The notes: a model not told the origin generated them from the letters alone. Counted from the first letter of the stretch, positions 23,972 through 32,963 are shown. The stretch is 64,000 nt of DNA from Marinobacter qingdaonensis (GCF_034555935.1 NZ_JAYDCJ010000001.1:310001-374000), one strand, 5' to 3'. A program made the numbers and translations.

Positions 23972-25617
23972 CAGGACGCCTCCCTGGCTTCGCGCACCGC
24001 CAGCCGGCGAACCGCCTCGGCCATGGCGGCGGCGGAGGCAAACCGTTTGTCCGGCTCGCGCTGGATGGCCTTATTGATCAGTCGGACCACGCCATTGGGC
24101 AGTTCCGCGTTGAATTCCCGGACACTGCGGGGGCGCTTGTTGAGGATCTGGTAGGTCAGGTTGGCCAGGGTATCGCCCTGGTACGGGGTCTCGCCGCTGA
24201 CCAGTTTGTACAGGGTGACCCCCAGGCTGTAGATGTCCGACGCGCCGGTAACCTTCTGGCCCTTGAGCTGTTCCGGGGACATGTACAGCGGGCTGCCCAT
24301 GACGCTGCCGGTACGGGTCCGGGAGTCGTCGGAGATCTTGGCGATGCCGAAATCGGTGATCTTGATGTCGCCATCGTCGGGGTTGTAGATGATGTTGCCG
24401 GGCTTGATGTCCCGGTGCACGATCTTCTGACTGTGCGCGTAGGCCAAGGCATCCGCCACCCGGGCAATGATGTCCAGGACCGTGGCCAGGGGCAGCAACC
24501 GGCCGGGTTTGCCAAAGTCGCTGAGCGCCCTGCCCTGGGCGTAATCCATGGCGATGTAGGCCAGGTCGGCCTCCTCGCCCACGTCGTACACGGTGACAAT
24601 GGCGGGGTGATTCAGCCGTCCGGCCGCCTCGGCCTCACGGAAAAAGCGGGCTTTCAGCTCGGTCAGCTGGCCGTCGTCAAACGCATGGTAATTCAGGGTC
24701 TTGATCGCCACGGTGCGGGCAATTTTCGGGTCCTTGCCCAGGTAGACCACGCCCATGGCGCCGCGGCCGATTTCACGGTCGATCTCGTAACGCCCGAGCG
24801 TTGGCCGGCTGACCGACTGTTCCGGCATCACCAGGGTGCGGGTGCTGTCGAAGCCGCCCGACTGTACCACCGTCCCCTCGCTCGACAGTTTTTCCAGGGC
24901 CGCCAGGCGCTCGCCGGCGTCCCGGAAGTTCTTGCGCTGCGCCAGGATGTCCCGGTAGGTGCGCACCGCCTTGTCGTACTGGCGCTTACGTTCCTGCTGG
25001 ATGGCGATGTCGTAGCGCAACTCCAGCGCGCCGTCGCACTTGGGGCAAGCGTGCAGGACCTCCAGGGCCTCGTCGGTATGGCCCTGCTGCAGGGTCAGTC
25101 GGGCCAGCCGCAGGCGCGCCTCGCGGGCATTGGCGGTGAGCTCGCGGATCTGCCGCTGGGGTTGCAGCCAGTACAGCATCAGCACGAAGCCGGCGCCCAG
25201 CAGGGTAAGCACTTCCCCCAGCGGCAGCCATTCGTTGCGATAAAAGCTCATGGCGGCCTGCGCCACCACCAGCGACCCAGCCAGCAACAGGGTCACCGGC
25301 AGTGCCACCGTCGCTCCCATCCTCGGGATTGCCAGCACCAGGTAGAGCGCAGCGACCAACAGGCTGATCCGCATCGCCAACCCGGACCAGGCCGGCTCCG
25401 CCAGTTCCCGCGCCGCCAGTGTCGCTGACACCGCCTCCACGGGGATGGGCACCGAGACGGACTCGGCATCCGGCACGCCCAACAGGCCCAGCAGGACCCG
25501 GTCGGCCCAGCTGAACGCCGCCAGTTGATCTCCCGCCAGAGCCAGCACCACCGCCAGAACGAACACCAGCAGTCTCAGGCTGAACAGGTGCGAGCAAAGG
25601 TAAATTATGGAATTCAC
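23971..25617 (-). CDS. Membrane-anchored serine/threonine protein kinase
   Basis: A 548-residue protein. Four hydrophobic segments (about residues 13-30, 84-100, 104-122, 133-152) come first, then a helical repeat-like linker (about 155-240), then a Hanks-type kinase (about 275-540) with 'IGRGAMGVVYLGKD', the lysine in 'VAIKTL', 'HRDIKPGNII', 'DFGIAKI' and 'GSPLYMSPEQL'. The membrane part resembles the tail end of CHASE2 kinases ('WLPLGEVLTLLGAGFVLML'), but only about 50 residues lie between helix 1 and helix 2, so the periplasmic sensor seems lost. It starts with GTG at 25617 and is first in a kinase-phosphatase-FHA operon. Confidence 0.9.
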   Translation of the reverse strand: MNSIIYLCSHLFSLRLLVFVLAVVLALAGDQLAAFSWADRVLLGLLGVPDAESVSVPIPVEAVSATLAARELAEPAWSGLAMRISLLVAALYLVLAIPRMGATVALPVTLLLAGSLVVAQAAMSFYRNEWLPLGEVLTLLGAGFVLMLYWLQPQRQIRELTANAREARLRLARLTLQQGHTDEALEVLHACPKCDGALELRYDIAIQQERKRQYDKAVRTYRDILAQRKNFRDAGERLAALEKLSSEGTVVQSGGFDSTRTLVMPEQSVSRPTLGRYEIDREIGRGAMGVVYLGKDPKIARTVAIKTLNYHAFDDGQLTELKARFFREAEAAGRLNHPAIVTVYDVGEEADLAYIAMDYAQGRALSDFGKPGRLLPLATVLDIIARVADALAYAHSQKIVHRDIKPGNIIYNPDDGDIKITDFGIAKISDDSRTRTGSVMGSPLYMSPEQLKGQKVTGASDIYSLGVTLYKLVSGETPYQGDTLANLTYQILNKRPRSVREFNAELPNGVVRLINKAIQREPDKRFASAAAMAEAVRRLAVREAREAS

Positions 25618-25827
25618 ACGTATCTTTTTCTTTTGGGAATGTATGCGCTCAAGTTTAGAAACAGTCGGGGACGGGCGATACGGGCACGGGGGTGTTTTTT
25701 GTAAGGGTTTGTTTACCTGAGAGATGCCTCACGACCGGTTTGATCCGAATCCTGACGGCTTCGTAAATTGAAGGTCAGCCCATAGTTGGTCTATGGTCTT
25801 AGAACATAACGAAAAAAGGAGTTAGAT

Positions 25828-26229
25828 ATGTCCGGTATTAGAAAACATCTCAAAAATGTTTCATTTGTTATGGCCCTGCTGCTGGCCCTCGGGTCGGTCT
25901 GGTCTTCCACGGCGACGGCCGCCATGGTGGGAACCGGCGAGATGGTCTATGACCAGACTGTCCAACTGGACCGTCAGCAACTGATGGACATGCTGGACAC
26001 CCAGGCGGTGCAGGACAAACTGGCCGACATGGGTGTGAGTGAGGATCAGGTACGCGACCGGATCCAGAATCTGACTCCCCAGGAACTGGCGGACTTCGAG
26101 CAAACCCTGGCAGAAGCACCGGCCGGCCAGGACGTGGTTGGCATCATCGTGCTGTTCCTGCTGGTGTTCATCATCACCGACATGCTGTGCGCCACCAATA
26201 TCTTCCCATTCATTAACTGCATCCGGTAA
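25828..26229 (+). CDS. PA2779-family protein
   Basis: A 133-residue secreted or membrane protein. A signal-like helix (about residues 12-32) ends in TATAA. The middle is helical and acidic ('QQLMDMLDTQAVQDKLADMGVS', 'LTPQELADFEQTL') and a C-terminal helix ('IIVLFLLVFIITDMLCA') anchors it. This layout is that of the PA2779 family of Pseudomonas, always beside a PA2778-like peptidase, as here: the next gene starts immediately after its stop. Function unknown. AAAGGAG precedes the ATG. Confidence 0.85.
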   Translation: MSGIRKHLKNVSFVMALLLALGSVWSSTATAAMVGTGEMVYDQTVQLDRQQLMDMLDTQAVQDKLADMGVSEDQVRDRIQNLTPQELADFEQTLAEAPAGQDVVGIIVLFLLVFIITDMLCATNIFPFINCIR

Positions 26230-27228
26230 GTGACTTCCGCTCACTTCTCCGTGCCGGCCGGCCGCCTGATCGCGCTATTCCTGATCCTGCAGCTGGCCGG
26301 CTGCGCCACCGCCCCGCAATGGCCCAGTGGCGCTGACACGTCCCCAGCCCTGCAGTCCCGCACCTTGCTCACGGAGGTGCCCTTCTACCCCCAGGAGCGG
26401 TATCAGTGCGGCCCGGCGTCTCTGGCGATGATGCTGAATGCCCAGGGCCTGAACACCGACCCCGACGTGCTGCGGGACCTGGTCTACATCCCGGGCCGCG
26501 AAGGCTCGCTGCAGGTGGAAATGGTGGCCGCCGGGCGTGCCCACAACATGCTGGTGTACACCCTCGATGGGAGCCTGGAGAGTCTGCTGACCGAGGTGGC
26601 CGCCGGCAACCCGGTGCTGGTGATGCAGAACCTGCTGTTCGACTGGTGGCCACAGTGGCATTTTGCCGTGGTGATTGGCTTTGACGCGGAGCGGGAAACC
26701 ATCATCCTGCACACCGACACCCGGGAGCGGCACGAGACCAGCGTGGAGGTGTTTGCCAATACCTGGGCCCGATCGGACCACTGGGCGGCGGTGATGCTGC
26801 CACCGGACGAGATTCCGGCCACCGCCACGGCATTGGGCTACCTGGCTTCCGCCAGCGACCTGGAAGTGACTGGCCGCACCCACGCGGCGCTGACCGCCTA
26901 CCAGACCGCCGAGCAACGCTGGCCGGAACAGCCCGCCGCGATTCTCGGCCAGGGCAACATTGCCTATACCCGCAAGCAACTGCCGGAGGCGGCTGACCAG
27001 TTTGCCCGCATGGTGACCCGCTTCCCCCGGGAGGCCGTGGGCTGGAACAACCTGGCCCACACCCTGGGCCAGTTGGGCTGTGAAACCGAAGCCACCAGGG
27101 CCCAGCACTGCGCCGCAACCCTGGCGCCGGAACGTTTCGATCAGGAGGTGACACTTAACCCCGCCGCCGATGGTCCGGCCCAATGCGCCGTTCCGGCCTG
27201 CCCGGTGCCTACGCCGGCCTCGCCGTGA
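26230..27228 (+). CDS. PA2778-family cysteine peptidase, lipoprotein
   Basis: A 332-residue protein that begins with GTG directly after the PA2779-like stop. The N-terminus is a lipoprotein signal with lipobox LAGC (Cys at about residue 25). A C39-like papain fold follows: 'YPQERYQCGPASLAMMLN' holds the catalytic cysteine, 'WWPQWHFAVVIGFD' the histidine and 'LHTDTRERHE' the aspartate region. From about residue 210 a tetratricopeptide-like stretch follows ('ALTAYQTAEQRWPEQPAAILGQGNIAY'). Targets are unknown; the pairing with a PA2779-like partner suggests joint action in the envelope. The 3' end overlaps the convergent methyltransferase gene by 20 bp. Confidence 0.87.
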   Translation: MTSAHFSVPAGRLIALFLILQLAGCATAPQWPSGADTSPALQSRTLLTEVPFYPQERYQCGPASLAMMLNAQGLNTDPDVLRDLVYIPGREGSLQVEMVAAGRAHNMLVYTLDGSLESLLTEVAAGNPVLVMQNLLFDWWPQWHFAVVIGFDAERETIILHTDTRERHETSVEVFANTWARSDHWAAVMLPPDEIPATATALGYLASASDLEVTGRTHAALTAYQTAEQRWPEQPAAILGQGNIAYTRKQLPEAADQFARMVTRFPREAVGWNNLAHTLGQLGCETEATRAQHCAATLAPERFDQEVTLNPAADGPAQCAVPACPVPTPASP

Positions 27229-27859
27229 CCGGCTTCTGGAACAACGCGACGTCCTTGCGTGGCACCGACAGGCTCCAGCCCAGCTGCCCGGCGATGACCG
27301 CCAGGGTGTGTTCACGGTAGAACACCACGTGGGTTGGGTCCCGCCGGTAATGCCAGTTGGCGAACCGGCTGTCGTCGGTCTGGAAGCAGGTCATGACGCC
27401 GAGCCAGCCTCCGGGTTTGAGCAGACCGTCGAGCTGCCGGAACACCCGGGCGGGCTGGTGCAGGTGCTCCACCACTTCGGTACAGGCAACAAAGTCGTAC
27501 TGGCGCGCCAGGGCATCGGTCGACGGATGGAAGAAGGGGTCGTACAGGCTCACCGCCATTCCGGCCTCGGTCAGCATCTCGGCCAGCACCGGCCCCGGTC
27601 CGCAGCCAAAGTCCAGCCCCTGCTGGCCCGGCGTCAGACGCGCCAGCAGGGGCTCGGCCAGTTTCGAGAGAAACCGACGGTAGCCCGGATCGGCCTCATT
27701 CTCATGGAAATCGTAAATCGCCCGCTCCTGGTCCGCGGATAACCGGCAGGCCTCTGCCATGACCGTGGCCTGGCATTCGGGGCACCGCAGGTAGTGCTGA
27801 CTCTGAACCGTCTGGAAGGACACCAGCGCACCCCGTTCACACACCGGGCAGTCAGCCAT
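27209..27859 (-). CDS. Class I SAM-dependent methyltransferase with N-terminal zinc finger
   Basis: A 216-residue protein. CPVC and CPEC pairs (about residues 4-7 and 26-29) form an N-terminal zinc ribbon. A Rossmann-like methyltransferase follows, with 'GLDFGCGPGPVLAEML' as the SAM-binding glycine motif and 'CTEVVEHLHQPARVFRQLDGLLKPGGWLGVMT' covering motifs II and III. The substrate is not evident. It starts two bases after the CobW-like gene's stop on the minus strand, so it is the last gene of the fetA-fetB-cobW-methyltransferase run. Confidence 0.87.
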   Translation of the reverse strand: MADCPVCERGALVSFQTVQSQHYLRCPECQATVMAEACRLSADQERAIYDFHENEADPGYRRFLSKLAEPLLARLTPGQQGLDFGCGPGPVLAEMLTEAGMAVSLYDPFFHPSTDALARQYDFVACTEVVEHLHQPARVFRQLDGLLKPGGWLGVMTCFQTDDSRFANWHYRRDPTHVVFYREHTLAVIAGQLGWSLSVPRKDVALFQKPVTARPA

Positions 27860-27861
27860 GG

Positions 27862-28854
27862 TCAGTCCTGTCCCGCCGCCTGACGCAGCTGTCGGTCGAG
27901 GTCCGCTTCCGGCAACTCAGCGGCGGAAATCACTTCGACCCGGGACAGTGCACGGGGGTCGGCGTCGTTCACCGACAACGCGCCATCCACCATGTTGAAG
28001 GTCCGCCAGCCATCACGGCAGTGCACCACCGCCTTGAAGCGGACGAAGCGGTCGTCCAAGGCGAGCGACATCAGGGCGTTTTCATCAAACTGCAGCGCCG
28101 GATCCAGACGCCAGCCCAGACTGACAAAGCCCTGCCCGGCGTTGCGCAGGCGCTGCCAGGGCTGTTCGTTGATATCCGGCGCGGGCGCCTCGGCTTTGTC
28201 CGCGTGGTGGTGATGGGCGTGGGGATCGGTCACCGGCGGCAGCTCGGTCTGCCCTTCCAGCCATTCCGGTCGCAACCGGCCCTGGCTGGTCCGGAACACC
28301 GGGCGCTCCGGCCGGTCCTGGGCCTCGACCCAGCGTTCAAACCCGGCCATCTGATCGGCGCTGGCCAGGTCGGTCTTGTTGGCAACCAGGATGTCCGCTG
28401 CCGCCACCTGGTCCCGGAACTGGACGTTATCCAGCACACGCGGGTCTTCCAGTTTGCGCGGGTCCACCAGGGTGATGACCGGTTTCAGATCGAGCACATC
28501 GGCGTAGTGCTCGTCCGTCAAGGTGGTCAGGATCTGCGACGGATGGCCGAGGCCGGTGGGCTCGATCAGCAGACGATCCGGTTTCGCCCTCATGATCAGC
28601 TGGTTCAGGCCAATCTGCATGGGCAGGCCGGCGACGCAGCACATACAGCCGCCGGGTATTTCCTTGATCGCGACGCCTTCGGACTCGAGCATGGCGCCGT
28701 CGATGCCGACCTCGCCGAATTCGTTCACCAGGACGGCCCAGACTTCGCCCTCGGGCCGGGCTTTCAGCAGGTTCAGGATGGCGGTGGTCTTGCCGACCCC
28801 GAGAAAGCCAAAGATCAGATTGGTGGGAATGGGGGATTTCATGGAATCGGGCAT
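27862..28854 (-). CDS. CobW/COG0523 family GTP-binding metallochaperone
   Basis: A 330-residue G3E GTPase. The Walker A is 'GFLGVGKTTAILNLL' and the metal-binding GCMCC motif lies at about residues 70-74 ('GGCMCCVAGLP'). 'LIEPTGLGHPSQI' and 'NKTDLASADQ' (NKxD) complete the GTPase. A histidine cluster 'DPHAHHHHADK' links to the C-terminal CobW_C domain. Family members deliver metals, often zinc, to target enzymes. The gene begins four bases after the fetB-like stop and so is probably co-translated with a metal exporter. No Zur or Fur box was seen before the operon. Confidence 0.9.
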   Translation of the reverse strand: MPDSMKSPIPTNLIFGFLGVGKTTAILNLLKARPEGEVWAVLVNEFGEVGIDGAMLESEGVAIKEIPGGCMCCVAGLPMQIGLNQLIMRAKPDRLLIEPTGLGHPSQILTTLTDEHYADVLDLKPVITLVDPRKLEDPRVLDNVQFRDQVAAADILVANKTDLASADQMAGFERWVEAQDRPERPVFRTSQGRLRPEWLEGQTELPPVTDPHAHHHHADKAEAPAPDINEQPWQRLRNAGQGFVSLGWRLDPALQFDENALMSLALDDRFVRFKAVVHCRDGWRTFNMVDGALSVNDADPRALSRVEVISAAELPEADLDRQLRQAAGQD

Positions 28855-28858
28855 GGCC

Positions 28859-29665
28859 TCATCGGTTGGTCGTTGATACTAATCGGTCCAGTCGCAGTCG
28901 TTCCCGCTCGTCGAACAGGCGACGACTGCCCCAGGCCACGGCAAGCAGGGTACCAAAGCCGGTGCCCACGGTGATCGTGAGCATTACCAGAATCTGGTAT
29001 TTCACCGCCACCGACGGCGGGCTGCCGGCCAGGATCTGGCCGGTCATCATCCCCGGCAGACTGACGATACCGGCGGCGGCCATGGCGTTGATGGACGGCA
29101 TCATGCCACTGCGCATGGCGTGTTTGCGAATGTCTTCCAGGGCGACCCGCCAGGGCTCCCCCAGCATCAACCGGTTCTCGATCACCGCCCGCTGACTCCA
29201 GACCGCTTCGTTCAGCCGATCCAGACTCAGGGCCACCCCGGTCATGGTGTTGCCCAGCATCATGCCCAGCAACGGGATGGCGTACTGGGGCGCATACCAG
29301 GGCTCCGGCCCGATCACCACGGTGAGGGTCAGCACGGTCACGGTGAAGGAGGAAACGAACATGGCGCCGGTGCCCAGCCCGAACGACCAGAAGCCACGGA
29401 GTCGGCGCTGTTGCCGGGCCATGACTTCCCGGCCTGCCACCGCCAGCATGACCGTCGCCAGCAGGGCAATCCAGATGAACTCGGACGAGGCGAACAGGGC
29501 TTCCAGCACCAGACCGATCAGCGCCAGCTGAATCACGGTCCGGCTGGCGGCAATCAGCAGGCTGCGGGCAATCCCCAGCCGGCTCGCCAGGCTCACCCCG
29601 GCGAGCAGGAGAATGAGCAGGGCCGTGAGCGCCAGCTTCCACCAGGCCAGATCAATGACTTCCAT
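28859..29665 (-). CDS. fetB: ABC transporter permease, FetB family
   Basis: A 268-residue membrane protein with about seven helices, matching FetB (YbbM), the permease of the FetAB system linked to iron export and peroxide resistance in E. coli. Hallmarks are 'SRTVIQLALIGLVLEALF', 'LLGMMLGNTMTGVALSLDRL' and 'SINAMAAAGIVSLPGMMTGQILAG'. The ATG at 29665 has GGAG seven bases upstream and overlaps the end of fetA by 14 bp; the longer form from 29683 lacks that site. The substrate assignment rests on family similarity. Confidence 0.9.
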   Translation of the reverse strand: MEVIDLAWWKLALTALLILLLAGVSLASRLGIARSLLIAASRTVIQLALIGLVLEALFASSEFIWIALLATVMLAVAGREVMARQQRRLRGFWSFGLGTGAMFVSSFTVTVLTLTVVIGPEPWYAPQYAIPLLGMMLGNTMTGVALSLDRLNEAVWSQRAVIENRLMLGEPWRVALEDIRKHAMRSGMMPSINAMAAAGIVSLPGMMTGQILAGSPPSVAVKYQILVMLTITVGTGFGTLLAVAWGSRRLFDERERLRLDRLVSTTNR

Positions 29666-30251
29666 CGATGCGCTCCAATGCACTGCCGCGAATGCCGAGA
29701 TGGCGATCGGAGACCCGCTCGATCTGGCCCTGGTCGTGGGCGACCCAGAGGGCGATCAGGTGCCGCCGGCGGATCTGGTCGACCAGCCAGGCCTCGACCT
29801 GACGGGTCATCTGGTCATCCAGGTTGGCGGTGGGTTCGTCCAGCAGCAGTACCCGCGGGTTCCGAGCCAGGGCTCGCCACAGGGCCAGGCGCTGTTTTTC
29901 ACCGGACGACAGCCGGCTCACCGACCAGGTCATGACGTCCGGGGAAAACCGCAGCGCATCCGGAGGTTCCTCGCTTGGCGAGTGAAAATGCTCACCCACG
30001 GTCTCACACCACCACTGGCTTTCCGCCGGCACCATCATCACTTGCTGCCGCCAGGCATGGCCTGAGACCCGGCCCTGGGCGGTCTGATCGAGTTCAACGT
30101 CACCCTGGTGGGGGTCCAGGTCGGCAATGGCGCGAAGCAACCGGCTTTTGCCCGAGCCCGATGGCCCCGACAGGCAGACGCACTCGCCGCCACGCAGGCT
30201 CAGGGAGATGTCCTTGAGAGCGCCGACCGCAACCTTATTCAGCCTGAGCAT
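29652..30251 (-). CDS. fetA: ABC transporter ATP-binding protein, FetA family
   Basis: A 199-residue ATPase, short like FetA (YbbL). The Walker A is 'LSGPSGSGKSRLLRAIADL', the signature is 'VSRLSSGEKQRLALWRAL', the Walker B 'PRVLLLDEPTANLD' and the switch histidine lies in 'LIALWVAHDQ'. It pairs with the overlapping fetB and precedes the CobW-like gene. The ATG at 30251 is preferred over TTG 30257; no strong ribosome-binding site is visible for either. Confidence 0.9.
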   Translation of the reverse strand: MLRLNKVAVGALKDISLSLRGGECVCLSGPSGSGKSRLLRAIADLDPHQGDVELDQTAQGRVSGHAWRQQVMMVPAESQWWCETVGEHFHSPSEEPPDALRFSPDVMTWSVSRLSSGEKQRLALWRALARNPRVLLLDEPTANLDDQMTRQVEAWLVDQIRRRHLIALWVAHDQGQIERVSDRHLGIRGSALERIDGSH

Positions 30252-30423
30252 GGTCAATGTGACACCGGAATGATCTTGGAATTCAGTTGGAAAGACTGGT
30301 TATCGGACAGCCTGGGAGCGCCTCCGATCATGGCAGAGCTCGGCCCAAAGCGCCAGCGCAGAGGCTGTCAGCCCGCACTGCCCCTGTTATCATGGCGCCT
30401 GCCAGTCACCGATCGGATCCGTC

Positions 30424-31359
30424 ATGACCACAAGCTCCTCCACCCGCCTGAACAAGTACATCAGCGAAAGCGGACTCTGCTCCCGCCGGGAGGCCGATCG
30501 CTACATTGAACAGGGCCAGGTGTTCATCAATGGCAAGCGGGCCACCGTGGGGGATCAGGTCGCGCCCGGCGATACCGTCAAGGTCAGCGGCCAGGTGATC
30601 GAGCCGCGTTCCGAAGAGGATCTGGTGTTCATTGCGGTGAACAAGCCAGTTGGCATTGTCAGCACCACCGACGACGCCGAAAAGCACAACATCCAGCGCT
30701 TCGTCGGGCACAGCGAGCGGATTTTCCCCATCGGCCGGCTCGACAAGGACTCCGAAGGCCTGATTTTCATGACCAGCAACGGCGACCTGGTGAACAAGAT
30801 CCTGCGCGCCGGCAACAATCATGAAAAGGAATACCTGGTGACGGTGGACAGGCCCATCACCAGGGAATTCATCCAGGGCATGGCCGGCGGCGTGCCGATC
30901 CTGGGCACCATGACCAAGAAGTGCCGGGTCCAGCAGGAATCCCGCAATGTCTTCCGCATTGTCCTGGTGCAGGGCCTGAACCGGCAGATCCGCCGCATGT
31001 GCGAGCACTTCGGCTACGAGGTCACCAAGCTGAAACGGGTGCGCATTATGAACATCCAGCTTGGTGGCCTGCCCGCGGGCCAGTGGCGCGATCTCACCAG
31101 CAAGGAGCTGGCCGTGCTGTTCGAGTCCATCAAGGATTCGTCGTCGGAAGCGCCCGCGGGCGCTCGCAAACAGGTGCGCAGCCCGGGCAAGAAGCCGTCA
31201 CCCGGCGGCAAACGTCCGGGCAACAAGCCTGCGCGCAAGACCGGGCCGGGCCAGCGGACGGGGGGCAAACCCGGAGGCAAACCGACCGGTCGGCCAGGCG
31301 CCAAGCCGGCGTCCCGACCCAAACCGAAAAAGCAGCGCCAGCGCAGCAGCAAACGCTGA
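30424..31359 (+). CDS. rluF: 23S rRNA pseudouridine synthase (RluF-like) with long basic tail
   Basis: A 311-residue pseudouridine synthase of the RsuA/RluB/E/F type. An N-terminal S4 domain ('[22 protein letters not shown]') precedes the catalytic core with '[22 protein letters not shown]', containing the catalytic aspartate, and '[19 protein letters not shown]'. RluF modifies U2604 of 23S rRNA; the assignment to RluF over RluB or RluE is by overall look. The last 65 residues are almost entirely Lys, Arg, Gly and Pro and must be unstructured. It runs convergent to the GNAT-nitrilase gene with a 6-bp gap. Confidence 0.88.
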   Translation: MTTSSSTRLNKYISESGLCSRREADRYIEQGQVFINGKRATVGDQVAPGDTVKVSGQVIEPRSEEDLVFIAVNKPVGIVSTTDDAEKHNIQRFVGHSERIFPIGRLDKDSEGLIFMTSNGDLVNKILRAGNNHEKEYLVTVDRPITREFIQGMAGGVPILGTMTKKCRVQQESRNVFRIVLVQGLNRQIRRMCEHFGYEVTKLKRVRIMNIQLGGLPAGQWRDLTSKELAVLFESIKDSSSEAPAGARKQVRSPGKKPSPGGKRPGNKPARKTGPGQRTGGKPGGKPTGRPGAKPASRPKPKKQRQRSSKR

Positions 31360-31365
31360 ACCGCC

Positions 31366-32934
31366 CTACTCCCCGCGCCAGTTGACGCTGTAGAGGTCGT
31401 GCCGGCGGTCCTGCAGGTTCTTTACGGTGCCGCTGTTGCGCGCGGTGATCAGCACTTCCGGACGCAGATCGGCGAAGGCCACGGTTTCCACGTTCGGCTC
31501 GGTGTCGGCGGCGATGCCGTCACGGGCGAACGGAAAATCGCAGGGCGTGAGGATGCAGCTCTGGCCGTACTGGATTTCCATGTTCGGCACATTGGGCAGG
31601 TTGCCGACGTTACCGGACATCACCACGTACACCTGGTTCTCCACCGCCCTCGCCTGGCAGCAGTAGCGCACCCGCAGGTAGCTCTGGCGCTCGTCGGTGC
31701 AGAAGGGGACAAACACGATCTGCACGCCCTGGTCCACCAGGTGCCGGGTCAGTTCCGGGAATTCCGCGTCGTAGCAGATCAGCACGCCAATGGGGCCGCA
31801 ATCGGTGTCGATGGCGCCGACCCGGTTGCCGCCTTTCACGTTCCACCAGTAGGCCTCGTTCGGGGTCGGGTGGATCTTGGGCTGGGTAAAGACCTGGCCG
31901 TCCCGCAGGCACACGAACGCGGTGTTGTGCACGGTGCCGTCCTCTTCCCTGACCGGGGTGGAGCCGGCAACGATGTTGATGTTGTAGCGCAACGCCAGGT
32001 CCCGCATCAGCTCCCGGAATCGGCCGGCGTAATGGGTAACCGCGGCGAAGGCCTCGGCCGCACTGCCATCCCGGCGTTCGATGGACAGTAGCTGGAGCGT
32101 GAACAGCTCGGGAAAGACCACAAAATCGCCCTTGTAGGACGACACCACATCCACGAAATAGCGCACGATCTCGCTGAACTCCTCGAACGACGCCACCGGC
32201 CGCTGTTGGTACTGCACGGTGCCGACCCGCACCGTGTCGGGCATGCGTTTGCCATAGCGCTTGGTTTTCTCCCCGGGGCCGGCCTGGGGCACCTTGGGGT
32301 TACGCCAGATCAGGTGAATGCCGTAACCGAGGGAGGCGCGGTCGGCGTCCAGGTAATGGGGAATGATGCCGTGCACCTCGAAACCATTGTGCAGCTGGAA
32401 AGACAGCACCGGATCCGACTGTTCCTTGGACTGGACCGCCGCCACGTAGGCCTCGACCGAGTCGTATTTCTTCAGGCGTCGGGCCAGGGTTGGCAGGCGG
32501 CCGGCAAACACCACGCCCTGCAGCCCCAGGTCCTGGCACAGCTGTTTGCGCTGGTTGTAGAGCCGCTCGCCAATCCGGTAGCCGCGGCATTCCGGGTCCA
32601 CGCAGACCTCCATGCCGTACAGCCAGTCGCCCTCCGGGTCGTGTCGGGAGGCATAGCCGTTGCCGGTGATCGAGGTCCAGTCGTGGGGGGCCAGGGCAAT
32701 CTCGCCGGCCATCCTGAAGGTGGCGCAGTAGCCCACCACCGTGTCGCCCAGCATGGCCACGAACTGGCCATCGGGAAAGGTGTTGATCTGGCCGGTAAGC
32801 GGCCCCTTGGTGTACCCGTACATTCCGGTGCCGGCGTAAACGCGGCGGCTCAGGGCAATGATTCCGGGAATATCAGAAAGGCTGGCAGGACGAACGAAGA
32901 GACGCTGTTCAGGATCTGAAAACGGAGGACACAT
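31366..32934 (-). CDS. Fused GNAT acetyltransferase / nitrilase-family hydrolase
   Basis: A 522-residue two-domain protein. The N-terminal half (about 1-205) is a GNAT fold ('VRPASLSDIPGIIALSRRVY', 'GMEVCVDPECRGYRIGERLYNQRK'). The C-terminal half (about 225-510) is a carbon-nitrogen hydrolase with the Glu-Lys-Cys triad in 'VVFPELFTLQ', 'QPKIHPTPNE' and 'VLICYDAEFPELTRH'. Such fusions occur in several bacteria; the amide substrate and acetyl acceptor are unknown. The ATG at 32934 has GAGG five bases upstream; a GTG two codons earlier (32940) is the alternative. Confidence 0.88.
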   Translation of the reverse strand: MCPPFSDPEQRLFVRPASLSDIPGIIALSRRVYAGTGMYGYTKGPLTGQINTFPDGQFVAMLGDTVVGYCATFRMAGEIALAPHDWTSITGNGYASRHDPEGDWLYGMEVCVDPECRGYRIGERLYNQRKQLCQDLGLQGVVFAGRLPTLARRLKKYDSVEAYVAAVQSKEQSDPVLSFQLHNGFEVHGIIPHYLDADRASLGYGIHLIWRNPKVPQAGPGEKTKRYGKRMPDTVRVGTVQYQQRPVASFEEFSEIVRYFVDVVSSYKGDFVVFPELFTLQLLSIERRDGSAAEAFAAVTHYAGRFRELMRDLALRYNINIVAGSTPVREEDGTVHNTAFVCLRDGQVFTQPKIHPTPNEAYWWNVKGGNRVGAIDTDCGPIGVLICYDAEFPELTRHLVDQGVQIVFVPFCTDERQSYLRVRYCCQARAVENQVYVVMSGNVGNLPNVPNMEIQYGQSCILTPCDFPFARDGIAADTEPNVETVAFADLRPEVLITARNSGTVKNLQDRRHDLYSVNWRGE

Positions 32935-32963
32935 ACACACCTCAAAAAGGCGCCATACATACC

